The notes beneath the pieces are model-generated. The model made no database searches and had not been told where the DNA came from. It saw nothing but the letters and a program-made list of their open reading frames with translations. A stretch of 64,000 nt of DNA. Origin: Prevotella sp. (GTDB taxonomy: Bacteria > Bacteroidota > Bacteroidia > Bacteroidales > Bacteroidaceae). The DNA lies in the NCBI GenBank assembly GCA_024684515.1, contig JAIKWS010000052.1, forward strand, positions 1 to 64,000. Reading direction: 5' to 3'. The position numbers were made by a program, and so were the translations under genes. This document shows positions 56,401-64,000 of this stretch, piece by piece; position 1 is the first letter of the stretch; every line of letters starts with the position of its first letter.

Positions 56401-56644
56401 GCAGGCTGCCTACGAGTCAGGTCGCCGCCGCATGGTGCCCATCTTCCTCACTACGGCCACGACGGCTGTTGGCGTGGTACCGATGATCATCGCCGGCTCC
56501 TCGTTCTGGATGCCCGTGGGTGTCACCATCTTCGCAGGCGGCATAGGCTCTCTCATCATGGTTGTCACCATGCTACCTGTCGTCTATTGGAAAGTAAACC
56601 TGAAATCAGCTCCTCGTCAACCGTCGACAGGAGAAACAAAATAG
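53489..56644 (+). CDS. RND-family efflux pump, inner-membrane subunit
   Basis: A 1051-residue proton-driven exporter with twelve expected helices and two large periplasmic loops; the family length is about 1030. Helix 4 reads VVLGMVVDNSIVVID, so the first of the usual Asp pair is kept and the second is Asn. Helix 10 reads MIMRNEILIFEHAND where classic pumps have Lys. These changes place it in a subgroup different from AcrB, and its substrates cannot be predicted. It overlaps neither neighbour: the adaptor ends 4 nt before it and the TolC-like gene starts 2 nt after. Confidence 0.93.
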   Translation: MGKNMSWLKWPLEQYPITILLAILLFAFGIYGMQQMPKDEFPAFTIRQGVVVAVYPGATAEEVEEQVAKPLERYLFTYPEVKREKTTTTCQNGMCMVLLHLNDDVNNKDEVWSKIKHGLALFKQQLPSGVLALVANDDFGNTSALLIAIESPERSYRELHLYSDQLGDRLRRIPSVANVRTYGEQTEQITLYIDRQRMEAYGIGQQMLMSQLQQQQMTIMSGSISNSQQQTPIHLEPTQRSEEEIEQLIIYSDAGSGKVVRVRDIATVVREYDTSNGYIEQDGHPCVLLSLEMTPGNNIVQYGEDVDRVLNEYRADELPDDVTLTRIADQPKVVGKSVSDFLRDLITSMVIIVLIMMVLFPIRSAIVAAITVPLSTFISVGIMYMVGIELNMVTLAALIVVLGMVVDNSIVVIDGYLEYLGKGHKPHDAAMKSARQYFMPMMLATLCICVIFYPLLLTMKGAFNDALRDFPLTITINLMVSLLLAVTVIPLLEVLIIKPDKKGNTGNVITRWVQNTYNHVLDWTFRHPWLTISGGIGVVLLSCLIAPTLKLRLFPYADRDQFAVEIFLPDGKGLDDTRQLADSLHKALADDSRVAGITSFIGCSSPRFMTCYAPQMAGKNFAQFIVNTTSQEATLELLAKYQPAWGERFPNAYVRFKRLDYLEVPELEYRFFGDNLDSLHAVADRLMSEMRQMPELEWVHTDFMQPFPIVNVELDPVASAQLGISRTTAALSLAASTGDMSVGQLWEGDYTVPIVIRDSTTMTFSDVENLSVTTPLTMVAGAANGTNTSVPLRQVAKVRPKWTEGRIMHRHGERCLTVTAQFAQGVYAAPVESRIADMMLQMPLPQGVRAEVGGEIEYDAEALPQIFGGVAIAMVIIFFFLLFNFRKYGISTVCIAALGLMLPGALIGLGLMNRMLGLTSVMGLITLMGMIMRNEILIFEHANDLTKKWVAEHGDWRKSREACDAYNDAVRQAAYESGRRRMVPIFLTTATTAVGVVPMIIAGSSFWMPVGVTIFAGGIGSLIMVVTMLPVVYWKVNLKSAPRQPSTGETK

Positions 56645-56646
56645 TA

Positions 56647-58014
56647 ATGTCTGTCATGAACATCAAAACATATTTCATTTCCTGCTGCCTCATCATGGCG
56701 GCCAGTAGCACTGTGCTCGCACAACAGACAGTGCCGGCAGCACTATCCCTTCAGCAGCTGAAAGACTCGGCACTTCGCTACAACAATGCCATCCGCTCGG
56801 CAGAACTCGATATCGCTGCCGCACAGCAACAGCGCAAGGAGGCCTTCACCAAGTATTTCCCCAACATCAGTGGCACGGCACTCTCATTCAATGCCAATCG
56901 CGGCATGGCCGAGATGGACATCGACCCACAGGAGTTCATCAACCCATCGATGGCCGCCACACTGTCGCAGATGCTGCCCGCAGAGGCACTCATGGCACTG
57001 GCATCACCCATCAGCATGTCGATGATGAAGAGTGGCACCATCGCCAGCGTCATGGCCATGCAACCCCTCTTTGCCGGAGGACAGATTGTCAATGGCAACA
57101 AACTGGCCACCGTGGGTGAGCAGGTCAGCCAACTGCAGTGGCAACTCTCGGCCAACGATGTCGAGAGACAGACCGAGCAGTACTACTGGCAGATGGTGTC
57201 GCTACAGGAGAAACAGCATACGCTCGATGCCGCTGAGGCGTTCCTGGATGATATCTATGGCGATGTGGACGTGGCAGTACGGGCAGGAGTAGCACTGCGC
57301 AACGACCTGCTGCAGGTGCAGCTCAGACAGAACGACACCAAGAGCCAGCGGTTGAAGCTGCAAAACGGTATGGCAGTGCTGAAGATGCTCATCGCACAGT
57401 ATTGCGGACTTCGCGATACCACATTCGCCATACTGCCTGCCGACAGCACTGTCACCATCGCAATGCCTGCGTCCATACCATCCACGCTACAGCAGTTGCC
57501 AGAATACCAGCTGCTCGAGAAACAGGTCGAGGCAGCAGCTCTGCAAAAGAAACTGGCGGTGGGAAAGCAACTGCCATCCGTGGCCGTGGGAGCTGGATAC
57601 AACTATCATAACCTGATGGAGAAAGACCATACTTTTGCCATGATTTTCGCTACCGTCAGCGTGCCCATCAGCGACTGGTGGGGGGGCTCGCATGCTATCA
57701 AACGGAAAAAGATTGAGCAGCAGAAGGCACAGGATCAGCTGGTCGACAACGCACAGTTGCTCACCATACGCATGCAGAAAGCACTGAACGATGTCGTCGA
57801 GGCACAACAACAGCTCACACTCGCCAAACAGTCAATAGCGCAGGCAGAAGAGAACCTGCGCATCAACCGTGACAGATATCATGCGGGAACTACCACGATG
57901 AACGATTTGCTCGAGGCACAACTGCTGTTACAGCAGACCAGAGACAAGCATACCGATGCCTTTGCTGAACTGCAACAACGACTACTGGACTATCGACAGG
58001 CAACAGGACTATGA
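56647..58014 (+). CDS. TolC-family outer-membrane efflux channel
   Basis: A 455-residue exported protein; the signal peptide ends about STVLAQ. Two structural repeats of long helices are visible (RSAELDIAAAQQQRKEAFTK, and later LQQLPEYQLLEKQVEAAALQ with AEENLRINRDRYHAGTTTMN), together with the family's strand segments. The RDRYHAGTTTMNDLLEAQ phrase is typical of TolC proteins. It completes the adaptor-pump-channel operon and is followed by an intrinsic terminator at 58044-58075. An upstream in-frame start at 56587 lies within the pump gene and is not used. Confidence 0.92.
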   Translation: MSVMNIKTYFISCCLIMAASSTVLAQQTVPAALSLQQLKDSALRYNNAIRSAELDIAAAQQQRKEAFTKYFPNISGTALSFNANRGMAEMDIDPQEFINPSMAATLSQMLPAEALMALASPISMSMMKSGTIASVMAMQPLFAGGQIVNGNKLATVGEQVSQLQWQLSANDVERQTEQYYWQMVSLQEKQHTLDAAEAFLDDIYGDVDVAVRAGVALRNDLLQVQLRQNDTKSQRLKLQNGMAVLKMLIAQYCGLRDTTFAILPADSTVTIAMPASIPSTLQQLPEYQLLEKQVEAAALQKKLAVGKQLPSVAVGAGYNYHNLMEKDHTFAMIFATVSVPISDWWGGSHAIKRKKIEQQKAQDQLVDNAQLLTIRMQKALNDVVEAQQQLTLAKQSIAQAEENLRINRDRYHAGTTTMNDLLEAQLLLQQTRDKHTDAFAELQQRLLDYRQATGL

Positions 58015-58043
58015 GCCTGACAACCCATGGAATCATATCTTAG

Positions 58044-58075
58044 AAAGACCTTGAGAGCTCTCACGGTCTTTTTTT
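58044..58075 (+). terminator. Intrinsic terminator after the efflux operon
   Basis: AAAGACC pairs with GGTCTTT around GAGAGCTCTC, followed by a run of seven T. Confidence 0.85.
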
Positions 58076-58184
58076 GTCGAACAAAAGCCAAGAAATGATA
58101 ATCCAGCACCTTTCATGGCTGCTCATCCAGGAATGATAATCAAGCCAGAACTTGACGCTTAGTCACAAAAAAATAAAAGTTTTT

Positions 58185-58375
58185 CTGCGAAAACACCCCA
58201 TCACCTCATACGACAGCCCTGAAACACCGATGTACAAAGGGTTTGGGACGTATGAGATGTTGCTAAAAAAACAGCAAAAAATTTTTCGATATACGAATTT
58301 TATTTACATTAGGAATTCTAAAAAAACAAGATATACGAGGAAAAACTTTTTTCCTAACCAGGATAATATTTCGAC
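58185..58375 (+). repeat. Dispersed intergenic repeat, copy C
   Basis: Order: CACCTCATACGACAG, CCTGAAACACCGATGTACAAAG, GGTTT, GACGTATGAGATGTTGCT, then A-run and TTTTTCG. It keeps the GAAACACC..TGTACAAAGGG core and the inverted CATAC...GTATG arms. The following GAGGAAAAACTTTTTTCC and TAACCAGG match material inside the 10.1 kb region. Confidence 0.65.
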
Positions 58376-58435
58376 CTGTACGGTTGAAATCCTTATGACA
58401 ATCTGTAATCTCGCTAACAGGTGGGGACATCGCGT

Positions 58436-58471
58436 AGCCCCTCGACAGGTATCGAAGCTTGTCGAGGGGCT
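58436..58471. terminator. 12-bp perfect hairpin
   Basis: AGCCCCTCGACA and TGTCGAGGGGCT are exact complements around a 12-nt loop, followed by TTTGGGG. It could stop transcription reading leftward from the ABC fragment, or be a leftover recombination structure; the T-run is short. Confidence 0.5.
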
Positions 58472-58539
58472 TTGGGGTTACTCCATCAGGGGGAGTCTAC
58501 CTATACACCAACACCCATCATCCAACACCTAACACCCAA

Positions 58540-58737
58540 CTAAATATTCCACTCCAGCGCGTTGTTCTGTAGATCCTGCATCCTCTTGTAGAAACCGCCT
58601 GAGGTTGTGAGTTTGGAAGGTGAACCGTACTCTTCTACCTTGCCATCCTTGAGGATGACGATTTTGTCGGCTCCTGCCACGGTACGCATTCGGTGGGCTA
58701 TGATGATGACGGTCTTGTCCTTGACCAAACGAGTGTA
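58540..58737 (-). pseudogene. C-terminal remnant of an ABC exporter ATPase
   Basis: About 66 codons translate as the end of an ABC ATP-binding domain: KDKTVIIIAHRMRTV with the H-loop histidine, ADKIVILKDGKVEEYGSPSK, and a typical GGFYKRMQDLQ tail. The Walker A, Walker B and signature motifs and all membrane helices are missing. Upstream of about 58737 the frame reads unrelated sequence; the next frame there (SQEMLASKFEIPLQSFYRAA) also looks protein-like, so there may be a frameshift or fusion point. This is a decayed gene, not a functional transporter. Confidence 0.8.
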
Positions 58738-58845
58738 AAACGGCAGCACGGTAGAAGGACTGCAGTGGAATTTCAAACTTGGAGGCAAGCATTTCCTGGG
58801 ATTCTGCCAAATGTCAGGTCGGTTAATAGAAAAACAAAAACAAGG

Positions 58846-61800
58846 CTATAAAGTGAGGACCATATCAGCCAGCAATACTGCTGTCTCAGCCTCTTCCCTA
58901 GGAGCATCTTTTGGCTTCCAAGCCACTATGAAGCTAACAGTAGCAGAATTGACAATGTAGCCTTTGTCCTGCCATGCAGTAATCTCACTCTGCATCTTCT
59001 GGGATAAACGTGCTACAGGTGTTTCCATATCCTTGTACAGCATGTTATCCTTGTATAGTAGGGTTTCTCCGCTTCTTAATGAAAGAATGTCCTTTTTTTG
59101 CCATTTGAAAAAGTCCAGGAATACGTCCTTGAAAGTCAGTTGCAGAACGACTTCGTTTGGCATGGGGTATTCTTTCTTGTTTAGGGTGTAGTAGTCAGCT
59201 CCTATTCCTTCGAAAAGATCTCCATTGGTATGTATGAAAAGACGATGTTTTGCACGGGTTATTCCCACATAATATTTGCGGAATAATATATCATCCTTCT
59301 TACTGCTGTCGGTGATGAGCATATATACATCGTCAAACTCGCGGCCTTTTGCTTTGTGAATTGTCGAAACCACAACTTCTGCATTAGATATATCACAGAA
59401 ATCCTCCAGTGATGACTCGAAGACAAACTCTCTAAAGTCGGTGATGTATCTCGTCTTATTGGTTTGTTCAAAGAGTTTTATGCACTGTTTAAGGAATTCC
59501 AGACTATCGCATCCCTGATACTTCGAGAAAGTGTTCTGCTTGGCATCCTCCCAGAGTTCTTCTGGAATAATAGGTGTATTTATTCGTTTGTCTATGTACT
59601 TTAAGAAATATCTTACCTCTGCCAGATTCCAGAAACGGAAATCGTCTGAAGATTGTATCAATTTGCAATTGATTCCATGACGTCTTAACAACGCAACCAG
59701 AATCAAAGCTTCGCTGTTTGTTTGCGTAAGAACACATGTCGTACCTCCATCACGATGAGATAACAGGTCTTCTACCAAAGGCTGATACATCATCTTGCTC
59801 CAATGTCGCGTTATCATGACAGAGCCGTCTTCATGACTCATTGAGGCAATAGGTGATGTTTTCATCCTCTTCCCAATCATCTTGACAAACGAATTGGCAA
59901 AACTGACAATGTGCTTAGAACTGCGATAGTTTTCTGTCATTTCGAAGAAACTGCAGCTCTGTTCCTCTGTCAGTTTTTGCATGTACTTCGAATCAGAACC
60001 ACGGAACTCGAAGATGTTCTGGTCGTCATCTCCCACAGCGATGACACGCATCTCCTCATTTACAGTCATGAGTGCCTTTACTAAAGCATATTCATCACCA
60101 CTCATATCCTGAGCTTCATCGATGACTAACACCGTCTTTCCAATCTTGGTGGGTTCCACTTCACCTTGGTTGATCATCTCTGCTGCCCGTGAAACCACGT
60201 TCTGTGCATCCTCTATATTGCCAATACGTCCCAGCAGGTCAAAACTATAGGAATGGAATGTCTTTATCTCAACATAATTTGCAGCCTCTCCGATGAGTTC
60301 ATATAAACGTCGTTTAAATTCCGTTGCTGCCGCTCGCGAGAAGGTAAGCATCAGCAGTTGCTCGTGCTTCACATCTTCCATTAAGAGAAGGGAAGCAAGT
60401 TTGTGGACAAGAACGCGTGTCTTTCCGCTACCAGGCCCTGCGGCAACAACAATGTATTTAGAGCCGCTGTCAGAAATGATTTCCTTTTGTCTGTCTGAGA
60501 GTTGAGCAAAGAGTTTCTGGTATCTTTCTGGCGTAATATTCCGTTGGATCTCATTGAGCCTTTCTCCTTTGAAGTATTTGGAAATGAAGCGTTTGTAGTC
60601 CATCTGGAAGTAATCCCTTACATATTGCTGGGCTGCATTGTAGTCGCGAACCATCAGGTTGGCGTATTCACCTACAATATGTACTTGCTGAATCTTTTGT
60701 TTGTAAAACTCGTCCAGCATGCGATAGTCTTCCTGCTTGTATCGCAATTTCATGTCTTTCAGGCGATGGATGGTCATAGCGCTATACAATACCATAAATC
60801 CGCCATCAAGTTTCATGACCTCAATGTTGGACAAAAAGAGTAGGGATTCTTCTACATCTTCAATCTGAACATCACTAGTTGTGCTGAAAAAGGATTGTCC
60901 TTGCGACTTAAATTGCTTCAGTAATTCTACAATTGAGAAAGGAATCAGTAGGTCCTGCGTGTCTGATGACATGCCATTTGGTTGCCCTTTCATCTGACCA
61001 TATAGCCATTCCAGGATAAATCGGCAAATAGTCCATCGTTTTTCGCTACGATTTATGGTCTTCTCCATATCGGATTGCCGAATAATTTTCATGTTTTTAG
61101 CAGGATCTTCCGACTTTCTGATATAGTTTTTCACAGTCAGGAAATAAAGCAATGTGCGGATGCTCTTTTCATTAGAACTGGCAATGCCTTCATTTACTGC
61201 ATCATTATTTAACTGTTTGCATGAAATGACAAGTCCTCCATCAGGAATATGCTTCAGAATATACTGTTCGAGTTTGGCAAAACGCTCAAACGACGTCAAC
61301 ATTTTACGCTCGGCATTGCTGCCGCTCTGAAGATAGGCAGTGATGTCTTTGCTATCAGCCAAAATGCCGTCCTGGCGCATTCTTACCACGGCAGATATAA
61401 CCTCTCCCTTTTTTAATCCAAGAATATCAGCCAAGTAGTCAATGCGCGACTCTGCTTCTGCATCCTGGGCTTTGGCAATGTATTTCTGGCTAATAAGTGA
61501 TTTGATGATTCTTGCGGCTTTCTCACGGTCATCATTGTCAAAGAGCACAGAGTTCATGAGCCGTTGTCTGGCTTCATCCATATTTCTGACTGTGATACCT
61601 GTAGCATAGACATGAGGAACGTTGTTGCCTCTTTCCAGATAACCTGCTTGTTCCAATGCTGATATGGCTGTCCTTACTCTTGTCTCTATGTCTGGACCAG
61701 TGTCGCTCCAACCAGCGAGTCTGGCAATCTCCAACGAAGAGCTGTTGATGACGGAACGTTGTTTGGTCATCGTTTTCACAGCTTTCCATACTTGTTGGAT

Positions 61801-63645
61801 TTCGCTAATACTAAGCTTAGTTTGGTTTAACAGCACGAAATGCTTGTCAAGATCAGAATCGCTATAGAGCACAAAGCAGCGTGCACTAAGTTGTGGGTCT
61901 CTTCCGGCTCTGCCTGCCTCTTGGACATAGTTTTCCAGTGAGTCTGATATGTTATAATGGACAACAAGCCCCACATCCTTCTTATCGACTCCCATGCCAA
62001 AAGCGGAAGTGGCAACGATGATACGTACACGACCAGACATGAATTCGTCCTGGTTATGGACTTTCTCATCAGTATCCATCTTGCCATTAAAAGGTAGCGC
62101 TTTATAGCCATCCCTAGTGAGTCGACTGGAAAGTTCTAAAGTGCGACGAGTGCGAGCAACATAGACAATGGCAGGACAGTCGAATTCGGAAAGTAGCGCT
62201 CTTAGTTTCTGATATTTCTCCTCATCAGTATCAGCATGCAAGACTGAATATCGAAGGTTTGTTCTTACTGCCTTTGACGCATAGAGGGCTAAGTTCAAAT
62301 ATAATGTCTGCTTAAAATAGTCGCATATATCTTGTACTACTTTCTGCTTAGCGGTAGCAGTAAAACACGAGACAGGAATAACCTGCTTGCATCCTTTCTT
62401 CTTTTGATATTCACTGATAAACTTACCAATATATAGATAATCTACTCGAAAGTCCTGTCCCCAGGATGAGAAGCAGTGGGCCTCGTCAATCACAAAACGT
62501 ACGACATGCCTTGCTAACAAAATTCTCTCTATCGTTTTTGATCGAAGCATTTCAGGGGTGATATATAGCAAAGAGGCTTCACCATCTTGAACTCGTTGTA
62601 TAGCTAAAGCCCTGGTAATAGGGTCTAGCAGTCCATTGATAGTAACAGCGTCAGTTATACCTCGCTCTGCAAGATTATCGACCTGGTCTTTCATCAGAGA
62701 TTGTAAAGGAGAGATAACCACAGTCAGTCCATGAACAGTACGTCCGGCAGTTAATGCTGGCAGTTGAAAGGTTAGGGATTTTCCGCCACCAGTTGGAAAT
62801 ATAGCAAGAAGGGATTTTCCTTCTACTGCTGCTCTTGCTGCGTTTTCTTGTAAAGGTTCACCCTCATAGGTGCGGAAATCATCATAGCCAAAGAAATTTT
62901 TTAGATTGTGGTGTAAGTCTAAAATGCGGTTACAATATTCGCAGTCGGGCTCCTTGCAATGTCTTTGGCGCAAAATTCCTATCACATATTCAACACCAGA
63001 ATAGTTGTGTAGCACCCAACCTGGGGTGATGGAACGGTCGTCAGTGGTATTAATGAGTGACAGCGCATAGGCTAATTCAACAGGTGAACTCTCAATTAAT
63101 GAAACAACATCAGCATACTGACAAATACGTCCTTTGTATTCATTCCATATCAAGGCTGATACATTAGTGACCGTTGTTGTAGCTCCAACTATGTCAAGAA
63201 AACCTTGGAATTCCTTCTGTCCGTGAAGTAAACAAGAAAAGATTCTACGTTTTCTATCAGATAAAGCATTCCAACAAGCTATCTCATCCATGAGTAAATC
63301 ACGCGCTTTCTCACAGTCATTCACAGGATTATTCATTAGGTCACTGATGAGCTTGTCGTCTTTGAGAAGCCTGTGATACGGATGTTCAGGAAAAAGAACA
63401 GGTGAAATATATAACGTATCAACTAATGTTGCTTTATACTCACCATTAGTAAATAAATATTTGGCGTCGTGATGAATGATATTGTGACCGCAGACAAAAT
63501 CTACATTGCGTAAGAAGTCCATCAAATCTTCTTTCACATGGCCATGATATATAGCACCATCAGAGCGAATAGCTCCAATGTCGTGAATCCTATTGTCACG
63601 CATGCTAACTTCTACATCAACTATGGCATAGCAAATATTATTCAC
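58846..63645 (-). CDS. Exonuclease-RecQ-UvrD fusion: DnaQ-like nuclease with two helicases
   Basis: One 1599-residue chain with three parts. Residues about 1-110 resemble a DEDD 3'-5' exonuclease (YAIVDVEVS, then CGHNIIHHDAKYLF). Residues about 265-800 are a RecQ-type SF2 helicase: FPTGGGKSLTFQLP (about 283), DEAHCFSSWG (about 386), CFTATA, SAFGMGVDKKDV and QEAGRAGRD (about 570), then a winged-helix-like section. Residues about 1050-1500 are a UvrD/PcrA-type SF1 helicase: VVAAGPGSGKTRVL (about 1065), FSRAAATEFKRRL, VIDEAQDMSG (about 1173), GDDDQNIFEFRG, TIHKAKGREFDDV and VGITRAKHRLF (about 1460). Both ATPases look intact. The start is GTG 63645; the first ATG would remove the exonuclease's first acidic motif. 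The gene is clearly more AT-rich than its neighbours. Role in DNA repair or anti-phage defence is not decided by sequence. Confidence 0.85.
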   Translation of the reverse strand: MNNICYAIVDVEVSMRDNRIHDIGAIRSDGAIYHGHVKEDLMDFLRNVDFVCGHNIIHHDAKYLFTNGEYKATLVDTLYISPVLFPEHPYHRLLKDDKLISDLMNNPVNDCEKARDLLMDEIACWNALSDRKRRIFSCLLHGQKEFQGFLDIVGATTTVTNVSALIWNEYKGRICQYADVVSLIESSPVELAYALSLINTTDDRSITPGWVLHNYSGVEYVIGILRQRHCKEPDCEYCNRILDLHHNLKNFFGYDDFRTYEGEPLQENAARAAVEGKSLLAIFPTGGGKSLTFQLPALTAGRTVHGLTVVISPLQSLMKDQVDNLAERGITDAVTINGLLDPITRALAIQRVQDGEASLLYITPEMLRSKTIERILLARHVVRFVIDEAHCFSSWGQDFRVDYLYIGKFISEYQKKKGCKQVIPVSCFTATAKQKVVQDICDYFKQTLYLNLALYASKAVRTNLRYSVLHADTDEEKYQKLRALLSEFDCPAIVYVARTRRTLELSSRLTRDGYKALPFNGKMDTDEKVHNQDEFMSGRVRIIVATSAFGMGVDKKDVGLVVHYNISDSLENYVQEAGRAGRDPQLSARCFVLYSDSDLDKHFVLLNQTKLSISEIQQVWKAVKTMTKQRSVINSSSLEIARLAGWSDTGPDIETRVRTAISALEQAGYLERGNNVPHVYATGITVRNMDEARQRLMNSVLFDNDDREKAARIIKSLISQKYIAKAQDAEAESRIDYLADILGLKKGEVISAVVRMRQDGILADSKDITAYLQSGSNAERKMLTSFERFAKLEQYILKHIPDGGLVISCKQLNNDAVNEGIASSNEKSIRTLLYFLTVKNYIRKSEDPAKNMKIIRQSDMEKTINRSEKRWTICRFILEWLYGQMKGQPNGMSSDTQDLLIPFSIVELLKQFKSQGQSFFSTTSDVQIEDVEESLLFLSNIEVMKLDGGFMVLYSAMTIHRLKDMKLRYKQEDYRMLDEFYKQKIQQVHIVGEYANLMVRDYNAAQQYVRDYFQMDYKRFISKYFKGERLNEIQRNITPERYQKLFAQLSDRQKEIISDSGSKYIVVAAGPGSGKTRVLVHKLASLLLMEDVKHEQLLMLTFSRAAATEFKRRLYELIGEAANYVEIKTFHSYSFDLLGRIGNIEDAQNVVSRAAEMINQGEVEPTKIGKTVLVIDEAQDMSGDEYALVKALMTVNEEMRVIAVGDDDQNIFEFRGSDSKYMQKLTEEQSCSFFEMTENYRSSKHIVSFANSFVKMIGKRMKTSPIASMSHEDGSVMITRHWSKMMYQPLVEDLLSHRDGGTTCVLTQTNSEALILVALLRRHGINCKLIQSSDDFRFWNLAEVRYFLKYIDKRINTPIIPEELWEDAKQNTFSKYQGCDSLEFLKQCIKLFEQTNKTRYITDFREFVFESSLEDFCDISNAEVVVSTIHKAKGREFDDVYMLITDSSKKDDILFRKYYVGITRAKHRLFIHTNGDLFEGIGADYYTLNKKEYPMPNEVVLQLTFKDVFLDFFKWQKKDILSLRSGETLLYKDNMLYKDMETPVARLSQKMQSEITAWQDKGYIVNSATVSFIVAWKPKDAPREEAETAVLLADMVLTL

Positions 63646-63689
63646 CTTGTATTATAGATTGACTATTCACAATATTATAGTTTCAGCTA

Positions 63690-63697
63690 CAAATTTA
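63690..63697 (-). promoter_or_regulatory. -7 box for the helicase-fusion gene
   Basis: TAAATTTG on the minus strand, 44 nt before GTG 63645. The nearest TTG (63721-63723) is 23 nt away, slightly long. Confidence 0.4.
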
Positions 63698-63917
63698 GGT
63701 ATTTCTGATGAAAAATCCAGCAATTTTAGCAAAAAACTATCGAGAGGGTACTTTTAGGGAGAGGTAAAAGACTATATAATGATAGAATATGGACTTATTC
63801 TGCTCTATATTTCTCTTAATTCCATGATGTCTAGCATTTAGCGTGCGACATGATGCTGCAGAAGATTCGCCACTCAGTCCTCTCCAATGCAGGACAGCTA
63901 TGGATTATTATCTACTA

Positions 63918-64000
63918 TTATTGATTTACTATTTTCTTGCCTTCCGAGATATAAATACCTGCCTGGGTAGGCTGTCCCTCTACAAGTCTGCCCTGCAAGT
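63918..64000 (-). CDS. C-terminal end of another secreted protein (partial)
   Basis: The last 27 codons before a TAA at 63918-63920 read LQGRLVEGQPTQAGIYIS, then EGKKIVNQ. This is the same tail type as the two large secreted proteins at 24.7 and 27.3 kb (LQGQPV...ENGKLIIKQ and LQGRRL...DGKKIAK). The rest of the gene lies beyond the right edge, so its size and main domains are unknown. Confidence 0.75.
   Translation of the reverse strand, partial: LQGRLVEGQPTQAGIYISEGKKIVNQ

Larger units (their letters stand above)
58015..58539. other. 525-nt intergenic region
   Basis: Contains the efflux terminator, repeat copy C (58185-58375), a 12-bp perfect hairpin (58436-58471) and a C/A-rich run of ACACC/AACACC words (58500-58545). 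I see no gene in it. Confidence 0.6.

Noticed and set aside
58529..58810. 93-codon frame overlapping the ABC remnant
   Set aside because: Over most of its length it is a frame shadow of the ABC ATPase fragment; only the first 23 residues look independent.
63603..63605. ATG start for the helicase fusion
   Set aside because: Starting here would delete the first acidic motif of the exonuclease domain, which lies between GTG 63645 and this ATG.

Overview
The window is a chromosomal segment from a Bacteroidetes bacterium, most likely Prevotella or a close relative. Three things point there. Promoters match the Bacteroidetes pattern (TTG, 19-21 nt, TAnnTTTG) and sit just ahead of many genes. The gene set is typical: gamma-alpha fused KorA with KorB, a TGS-type nucleoside kinase, cytochrome b558-type FrdC, a WbqC-family protein and DUF4292/DUF4250 proteins. 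Secreted proteins end in a Prevotella-style tail (LQGR/LQGQ...GKKI).

Layout. 1-1.6 kb: fumarate reductase/succinate dehydrogenase frdA (partial) and frdC, reading left. 1.8-5.3 kb: dapB, signal peptidase lepB, a second S26 peptidase that lacks the catalytic residues, and a WbqC-family protein. 5.4-9.4 kb: nucleoside kinase, divergent parE and a small coiled-coil gene. 9.4-10.8 kb: a gene-free stretch full of AACACCTCA/TGAGGTGTT inverted repeats, then a CAT-anticodon tRNA. 11-14.7 kb: START-like protein, LptF/LptG permease and ribBA. 14.7-21.3 kb: hutI, an outer-membrane protein, cysS, a TonB-C-terminal protein overlapping a radical SAM gene, three very small genes and a LOG-like protein. 21.3-24.4 kb: another repeat copy, then nrdD-nrdG. 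24.6-33.1 kb: two large secreted proteins of 856 and 1938 residues. 33.2-36.4 kb: tRNA-Arg(CCT) and korAB. 36.6 kb: a head-to-head 11-bp minisatellite. 37-40.5 kb: BASS-family transporter, Na/Ca exchanger and dGTPase. 40.6-45.9 kb: zeta-like kinase with a small partner, dut, TPR protein, DUF4292 lipoprotein and an EnvC-like protein. 45.9-51.3 kb: M20 deacetylase, typA, M48 protease and hutH. 51.4-58.0 kb: AraC regulator divergent from a three-gene RND efflux operon. 58.0-63.9 kb: a third repeat copy, the remnant of an ABC exporter, and a visibly more AT-rich 1599-codon gene fusing a DnaQ-like exonuclease, a RecQ helicase and a UvrD-type helicase. The last 83 bases hold the tail of another secreted protein.

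Most of the window is core metabolism of a strict or facultative anaerobe: fumarate respiration, ferredoxin-linked 2-oxoacid oxidation, anaerobic ribonucleotide reduction and histidine breakdown. The parts most worth a second look are the exonuclease-RecQ-UvrD gene with its decayed surroundings, the giant secreted protein with an internal hydrophobic helical block, the dispersed intergenic repeat, the 11-bp inverted minisatellite, the catalytically degenerate signal peptidase paralogue and the zeta-kinase/small-protein pair. All functional statements rest on reading motifs in the translated sequence; no database search was possible.
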